64,000 nucleotides of DNA from Bromus sterilis (lineage: Eukaryota; Streptophyta; Magnoliopsida; Poales; Poaceae), in assembly GCA_950022295.1 (NCBI GenBank), contig OX465598.1, positions 300,712,001 to 300,776,000 on the forward strand, read 5' to 3'. The notes beneath the pieces were generated by a model. The model was given only the letters and a program-made list of their open reading frames with translations. It searched no databases and had not been told where the DNA came from. Below are positions 58,013 to 64,000 of the stretch, one piece after another. Within the stretch, counting starts at the first letter, position 1, and every line of letters begins with the position of its first letter. A program made the translations under genes and the position numbers.

Positions 58013-59096
58013 GCCGGCTGGTCCAGCATGTTTCGGCCAGCGCATTCGGCAAGAGCAGTTCCCCAAAGGTTTCACATTGCCCAGGGACACCCCCAAGTAC
58101 AATGGATCAGTCAAGCTAGAAGATTGGCTGGTCGATTATATGACAGCCGTCGGTATTGCAGAAGGTGGTCGGCGCGTAGCAGTACGCTATGCTCTGCTCA
58201 TGCTTCAAGGTTCAGCTCGGTCCTGGTTAAACAGCTTGCCCAGCAATAGTGTCAATTGCTGGAAGGATTTTGAGGACGCATTTGTCCGCAACTTCACGGG
58301 TACTTATGAGCGCACAGGTCTGCCTCGGCACCTGGCACTCTGCGTACATGGAAAGGACGAGCCCCTTCGCGATTACCTTCAGCGGTGGATCAATCTCAGG
58401 AACACTTGCGAGGGAGTTCATAAAATCCAAGCCATCCAGTACTTTCCTGACGGCTGCTTGGACGGGTCTTTGTTGAAGCACAAGCTCCTGCGCAAGGAGA
58501 TAACATCTTTGGCCGATCTAATGAGGATAGCCCATTCATTCGCCGCGTCTGACTCTGCAATGCGCCCGATCACGTTGAGTCCCAGTGGTTTCATCCAAGG
58601 GCAGTCATCCGGCCAGCAGCAGCAATCGGCAGAAGCAAATGGGACAAATGGTCCTAATTGGCGTGAGAGGCGCGAGGTCTAGAGGAACAACAACTTCAAC
58701 AACCAAAGAAACACCCCCAATTTCAACAACAACAACACTGGTTTCAACAAGAGGAAGGATGAGCAGTCGGATGCCCGGTATGGCAATCGGCAGGTAGCAA
58801 CGGTACAACACCAAGAGGAACAAGGGGCTGCGGGAGGCAGTCGGAAGATGAAGCCTGCAGAGAGACCGCCAGGTCAACCCAGGCCCCCATACACGTTTGA
58901 GGACATGATGAACCAGCCCTGCAAGATGCACGGTGGAGTAGGCAAGCCCGCGTCGCACACCACTCGGCAGTGCATTTGGGTTGAGCGTTTGGCAAAGGGA
59001 GGAGCAGGAAATCCACCCCCGCCGCCACCCCCACCCCAGGCCCACCACCAGCAAATGCTCGGCAGCAGTTCCCACGTCACGATGCAGCGTATATGA
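58013..59096 (+). pseudogene. gag: Gag of G, capsid and C-terminal part
   Basis: After the A insertion the frame reads FPKGFTLPRDTPKYNGSVKL, YALLMLQGSARSWLNSLPSN, KDFEDAFVRNFTGTYERTG and DEPLRDYLQRWINLRNTCEG, the conserved Gag capsid region of RIRE2/Tat-like elements. An in-frame TAG at 58680-58682 interrupts it, but the same frame continues through an Asn-rich stretch, a Cys/His segment (CKMHGGVGKPASHTTRQC) and a Pro run (near 59018-59035) to a TGA at 59094-59096. The following protease is in another frame. Confidence 0.85.
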
Positions 59097-59980
59097 TCTT
59101 CACCAGCGAGTCAGATGACAAGGGCAGTCGGAGAGCCCGTGAGCAGGCAGTCAATGCCACCATGCCAGCAATTTCTCAGAGGTTGAGCTGGTCGGACAAT
59201 GCAATAACATGGGGCCCAGAGGATCACCCGAGCGTAATGCCCAACCCGGGAAGTTTTATGCTCGTGGTGGATGCAATCTTGGCGGCACCATTGTATTCAT
59301 GCAAGTTCACCAGGACGCTTATTGATGGAGGCAGTGCCATCAACATTCTATACAGAGACACAATGATCAAGCTCGGCATCAGCGAGAGCGAGTTAGAGCC
59401 CAGCAGAACTACGTTCCATGGGATAGTGCCCGGCCTGTCATGTACCCCATTAGGCCGCATTCGGCTTGAGGTAGTATTCGGGTCGGAAGAGAATTTCCGC
59501 CGAGAGCCGATCTGGTTCGAAGTGGCCGATCTGAGCAGCCCATACCATGTTCTGCTCGGGTCGCCTGCAATCACCAAGTTCATGTTCAACATCATGCGGC
59601 CTTACTTGAAGATGAAGCTCCCAGGGCCGAATGGTCCAATCACTGTGTGTGGTGACTACAGGAAGTCACCGGGGTGTTCATCCACTGGTTCCAAGCTAGC
59701 TGATGCTCTGGTCATAGATGCAGAACGACGCCAGCTGGACAAGGTGGTAGCAGCAGTCCAAGCTCAAATGAAGGACCCCATGCCGAGCACGAAGGACAAG
59801 AGGCCGGACGATGAACCATATTTCAAGCGGCAAAGGACAGCAAGAATATTTCCCTGGACCCCTCCGACCCGAGCAAGTGCGTCAATGTTGGGGCCGGGCT
59901 TAGCAGCAAATAGGAAGGCAATCTCGTCGAGTTCCTCCGTGAGAACCGTGACATCTTCGCATGGTCCCCACATGACATGA
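59093..59980 (+). pseudogene. pol: Protease region of G pol
   Basis: The frame includes TLIDGGSAINILYRDTM, the aspartic protease active-site region with DGG in place of the usual DTG/DSG, then EPIWFEVADLSSPYHVLLGS and PAITKFMFNIMRPYLKMKLP, typical of Tat-like elements. Near 59830-59850 the frame shifts: from there this frame is nonsense, while another carries the sequence leading to RT (REELA-type region near 59990). Confidence 0.85.
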
Positions 59981-61092
59981 CTGGTGTACCGAGGGAACTT
60001 GCCGAGCACAAGCTTCATATCCGACCTGGATCCAAGCCGATCAAGCAGCCACTTCGGCGTTTTTCAGAAGAGAAGAGAGGAGCAATCGGCGATGAGATAG
60101 CCAAGTTGCTCGCAGCAGGATTTATCAAGGAAGTGTTCTACCCAGACTGATTAGCTAATCCAGTTCTGGTTCCGAAGAAGAATGGAACTTGGCGCATGTG
60201 TATAGATTACACTTGCCTGAATAAGGCCTGCCCCAAGGATCCTTTTGCGTTGCCCCGTATCGATCAAGTGATTGACTCTACGGCTGGTTGTCAGCTCCTG
60301 TGCTTTCTGGATGCCACAGCAGGCTATCACCAGATAAAGCTTGATGTAAACGATCAGATTAAAACAGCTTTTATTACCCCTTTTGGGGCTTATTGTTACA
60401 TCACCATGCCATTCAGCCTGAAAAACGGTGGCGCGACTTATCAGCGTACTATGCAGCGATGTGTTCGGCCTCAGTTAGGTCGGAACATACATGTATATGT
60501 AGACGACCCCGTGGTCAATCAGTGTTGGGATCAACCTTGTTGGATGACCTCAAGGAGACATTCGCAAATTTGCGGGCATACCAGATCAAGCTCAACCCAG
60601 AGAAATGTGTGTTCGGCGTGTCAGCCGGCAAGTTGCTCGGTTTCCTGGTGTCCGAGAGAGGAATAGAGTGCAACCCCGAGAAGATTGCGGCAATTGACGG
60701 GATGGGCAAGCCCAGAAATCTCAAGAATGTGCAGAAGTTCACCGGATGCTTGGCATCGCTCAGTCGATTTCTCAGTCGGCTGGGAGAGAAGGAAATTCCA
60801 CTGTACCAACTAATGAAGAAAACAGACAAGTTCAGCTGGACACCACAGGCGGACGAGGCATTCAAACAGCTCAAGCGTATGATGTCCACTGCTCCAGTGC
60901 TGGCAGCTCTGAAGGAAAAAGAGCCAATGATGTTGTACATCGCAGCAACCAATCGGGTGGTTATTATTGTTATGGTGGTCGAGCGTCCTGAAAAGGACAA
61001 GGCGCAACCGGTCCAGAGGCTAGTGTACTATGTCAGTGAAGTGCTCTCCACCTCCAAGCAGAACTACCCCCATTATCAGAAGATGTGCTATG
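59981..61092 (+). pseudogene. pol: RT and start of RNase H of G pol
   Basis: RT motifs include NPVLVPKKNGTWRMCIDYT, DPFALPRIDQVIDSTAG, FLDATAGYHQIKLD and an intact YVDD at 60496-60507. A TGA occurs near 60148-60150, and the frame shifts after YVDD at about 60510-60530. It then continues with AYQIKLNPEKCVFGVSAGKL, GFLVSERGIECNPEKIAAID and the RNase H beginning (VYYVSEVLSTSKQNYPHYQK), where L2 cuts it at 61092. Integrase is absent from the window. Confidence 0.88.
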
Positions 61093-63724
61093 TGTAAGGC
61101 CCGATATGCGGTACTGTTCCAGATCTAGATGTTTCCATCCAGATCCGGGGACGAAGCACATATCGGTCCCACCGTGACATATGACGAAGTCATATGCCCC
61201 GGATTTCCAACATGATATCACAACATTACAGATACAAGGATACAACATCTCATACAATCGGCGTACAACTGCCTTAATACAATACAACAGCGGAAGGTAC
61301 ATGTCTGGGTACAGACTACAATCAAATGCCTACTGGCAAAGAGAAAAACATCGATCCCCATAACCACACGGGTCCAGTCCCTCCGCCGGGATCCGCCTAA
61401 CTAGTCGTCGTCGAGTCTCCACGTGAAACATCAATCACCATACATGTTGTCGATCAAGAACCCTAAAAGAGTTTGGGGGTAGTATCATGAGTACAGAAGT
61501 ACTCAGCATCCAACTGTAGTGGTCAACTGACACAGCAAGGACTTCATCACTCGTCATTCTAGGACAACTAGTAGTTTACGGTAAGGATGGGGTAAGTGGT
61601 GAGGTTGCTGCCGTACTAGCACTTATGAAGTGGCTAACGATCTAGAGAGTAAGATAAGAAGCCAAGCATTCGATGAGGAAATCGCCTCCAACAAGTCTTG
61701 TTATCAACTACTTACGCAAACATAACACCTATCATATCCTTGTCCTCCTCTTCGCATCCCGACGAAGAAGAAGCAGTCAAGGCACAAACACGTTGATCAA
61801 GTTATATTAAGATTATCTCAGTTGTTGTTGTCTATGAACAAGGAGTAGGTCTCAAGTCATCCATAACCGTGGACACGGCTTCTCAAAAAGATTTAACCCT
61901 GCAGGGGTGTACCAACTGCCCATTAGAACGCTCCGCACGCACGTCCATCTCTCTCAGTTGCTACCCATCCCAGGCAACCATTTTATGATTTAGTTCCAAG
62001 AGATCCGAAACGACAGGTCCCTCTAACTAACAACGAACAAATCCGGGTGGCCCCCGAGGAGTAGACACCCAATCCAAAAGCTGGCCACGCTCTCGGACCG
62101 GAATCTTCCGTCTCAACAGGGTTTGGGTTACCGAGACGCCTCACGTGAGGCCTCGGACCCTCGCCGGTCAAAGGTGGACCAACAGGGAAACCATGTCTCC
62201 GCTGGTCTGGGTTGTTTAAAAACTGCGAGGGGATCCACCAAGCACACACACGGGGTTTCAAATAGTAAATCAGCTCGGGCCACCACTAGAAATGTTTGAA
62301 GCTAGATAGGTAAGAAAAGGGGACCCCATAAAATCCCACACGCGGTTAGGCACGCTCAGTCTTAAAACCAATACCCGGAACTCGGATCCTAGGTGACTCG
62401 AATGGAACAAAGTGTCGGGGCGGGATAGCCTAGACCTTCCATCCTTCGTCGAATATAGTCAACATTATAATAATCATATCATCCACAACAATATAATAAT
62501 GTGATATCCCAAACCAAGGATTAACAGGGTAACATCATAGCATCCTAAGGATGCATACTAAGCAGGGGCTAAGAAACGAGCAATAGTAACATAGCAGTAC
62601 ATGGTTTGCTAGGAGGGTACATGGCTATATCGGTTTGAAAGAGGCTGTAAACATGTGGTAGGATCAAACATCAAACCTAACCTAGTCTAGCATGCAAACC
62701 GCTGGTTGAAATGGAATGGATCATAAGTAATGTATAGTCCTTGCCTGTTGATAAGTCGGGTTCCGAAGGTGTAGTTGATCGCAAGCTCGCATCGTCTCCG
62801 AGAGGTACCCGCGAAGCACACAAGATGGTAAACATTGGAAAGCAAGCAACGAGCAAGCATTATAACTATGAAGCAAACACGAGCAAGCATCAACAAGAAG
62901 CAACACGAGACATCGCACCTACCGTCGAGAGCGGTTACTAACAAGTTAAGTGGAGTACTCGTCACACACGACGATACCGCACGTTTGCGGTGGTTCAAGT
63001 TGTTTAGCTACACCAGGTGAGAAAAGGTTGTTAACATGGCATCTCACTCAAGCATCGCATAGCACAGAAACATTTCAAGAGGTGAAGCATAAAGTAACTA
63101 TCTAATATAGTCACTTTAAGTGGGGGGTAAAACCTATACATGGCAAATATTACGGACCCCACGATAATTATAATGTTTGGTACTCTTTAGCCCTAAACAA
63201 TATTTTATTATTTTTTTTAGCAAGCAAGAGCAGCATAAACACAATCTACACAAAATTCTAGTCAAGTTACATATAAAGAACATTTTAATCGGAGCAATAG
63301 TTGAAAAGTTATTACAGAAACAATTTACGGTGGCAAGCAATGTAATTAGCAGTCAAACAACATGTAAACAAAGTCAAACATGGCAACAAGCAACATTTTA
63401 TTAAACTACACAAAATTCTAAGCAAGTTTCATGTTTTACGCGTCGTGATCCGAGCTACCGTTAAAAAGATATAGCTGCCGCAAAAAAATAACACAATCTG
63501 CCAATTTCAAAAGCCTAGGAAGCAAAAAAAACACTACGGGCCGTAACTGGCTCTATTAGGCCTAAAAGGGCCGGCGCAGAATACTAAATAGCGCACAGGG
63601 GCGAGAACAGTACATGGGCCGTCCCACTAGCGCAGGAAAAAAAAGGTCAGAGGGGGGGTGTGCTCACCGAGTGGGCCACGGCCCAAGTCGGCTGGAGGGG
63701 GGTTGGCAGGCCGCGATGCTCTGC
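61093..63724 (-). mobile_element. L2: diverged copy of the L family, truncated LTR
   Basis: Starts TGTAAGGCCCGATATGCGG inside the RNase H coding sequence of G and follows the L1 LTR (31429 onward) in order for about 2.6 kb, with many substitutions and a replaced segment near 62095-62200. The part from about 63420 is strongly diverged but still ends in the GC-rich 'AGTGGGCC...GGCCCAAGTCGGC' region corresponding to about 34550-34620 of L1. There L3 begins. It is older than L1, judging by divergence. Confidence 0.85.
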
Positions 63725-64000
63725 TGTAACAGCCCAGTTTTCACAAAAATTAAATTTTTTGTTTTCGGTGTGAATTGTTGATTGTCTGTATTGTTTGCGG
63801 AGTTTGCATCCCCGATTTATCAATCGGCGATTATTTTTCCCCCTCTCATCTCGTATCGGACGGAGACCGACCCTTGCCACCCTGACACTCGACCTTTGAG
63901 ACACCGGGTTTCGCCCGATCACCGTCGCGAAAACCGCACGAGACCAGCCGCAGCCAACGGAATGAAAAACCCCGTTTAATAATTAAACGGGATATTTTTA
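63725..64000 (+). mobile_element. L3: start of another L-family LTR, opposite orientation
   Basis: TGTAACAGCCCAGTTTTCAC... corresponds to the L1 5' LTR start (minus strand from 40723) for the remaining 276 bp, including TTTGCATCCCCGATTTATC and AACCCCGTTTAATAATTAAACGG. It is on the plus strand, facing away from L2. The preceding five bases are TCTGC; the matching duplication would be outside the window. Confidence 0.85.

Larger units (their letters stand above)
46254..61092 (+). mobile_element. G: Tat-like gypsy retrotransposon, decayed, carrying nested A
   Basis: The element has a 5' LTR (46254-47094), a TTGGCGCCCACCGTGGGGC primer site, gag (47387-47746 continued at 58013-59090), protease (59093-59850), RT (about 60000-60530) and the start of RNase H (to 61092). 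It is cut by element A at 47747-58007 and truncated by L2 at 61093; integrase and the 3' LTR are not in the window. Primer site and gag style fit the Tat/RIRE2 lineage. Frameshifts and stops are frequent. Confidence 0.85.

Noticed and set aside
1..64000. tRNA, rRNA, microRNA hairpin or CRISPR array
   Set aside because: I saw no cloverleaf, rRNA block or regular spacer array. The tRNA-like 18-mers are retroelement primer sites, and the ~25-bp repeats lack unique spacers.

Overview
This window looks like intergenic DNA from a large-genome grass, most likely a Pooideae species (wheat, barley or oat relatives). The evidence is that nearly every base belongs to LTR retrotransposons nested inside one another, with typical grass families, tRNA-type primer sites and spliced plant-style exons. 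I see no bacterial feature, tRNA, rRNA, CRISPR array or convincingly intact single-copy host gene.

Layout from left to right. (1) 1-3608 is the end of a large unidentified LTR element, abutting a truncated LTR (3609-4505) and an internal fragment (4506-7562) of Athila-like gypsy elements. (2) The oldest layer is T1, a minus-strand, multi-exon gene for a Ulp1-like (C48) cysteine protease, probably transposon-borne. Later insertions split it into three blocks: 40724-46253 (N-terminal and middle exons plus upstream DNA), 30508-31428 (middle) and 7563-8762 (protease end). (3) S (8763-30507) is a decayed Sirevirus-type copia element on the plus strand. It has gag, pol, an extra env-position gene and a 3' LTR split by N (22091-29666), a young non-autonomous Athila-like element with target duplication GTAGC. 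(4) L1 (31429-40723) is a complete non-autonomous element with two 4.3-kb LTRs around only about 0.6 kb of internal DNA, target duplication GTAAG. (5) G (46254-61092) is a decayed Tat-like gypsy element on the plus strand, split by A (47747-58007, minus strand, target duplication GATGC). A is nearly intact: gag and pol share one frame separated by a single TAG, and a third small ORF follows. (6) L2 (61093-63724) and L3 (from 63725 past the window end) are two further copies of the L family in opposite orientation.

Relative ages follow from nesting: T1 predates S and L1; S predates N; G predates A and L2; L2 predates L3. N and A have almost identical LTR pairs, so they are recent. N and L1 lack pol and could only move with proteins from relatives; A is the only element here with an almost complete enzyme set.

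The points most worth following up are: a TATA box, leader and intron-like structure just upstream of the extra Sirevirus gene; the 4.3-kb-LTR/0.6-kb-internal architecture of L; the roughly 25-bp periodic 'AAATTGCCATG' repeats throughout T1; polypurine-tract copies inside A and N; and the gag-TAG-pol arrangement with a third ORF in A. Exon borders and element ends were read by eye. Family names are assignments from motifs, not from a database search.
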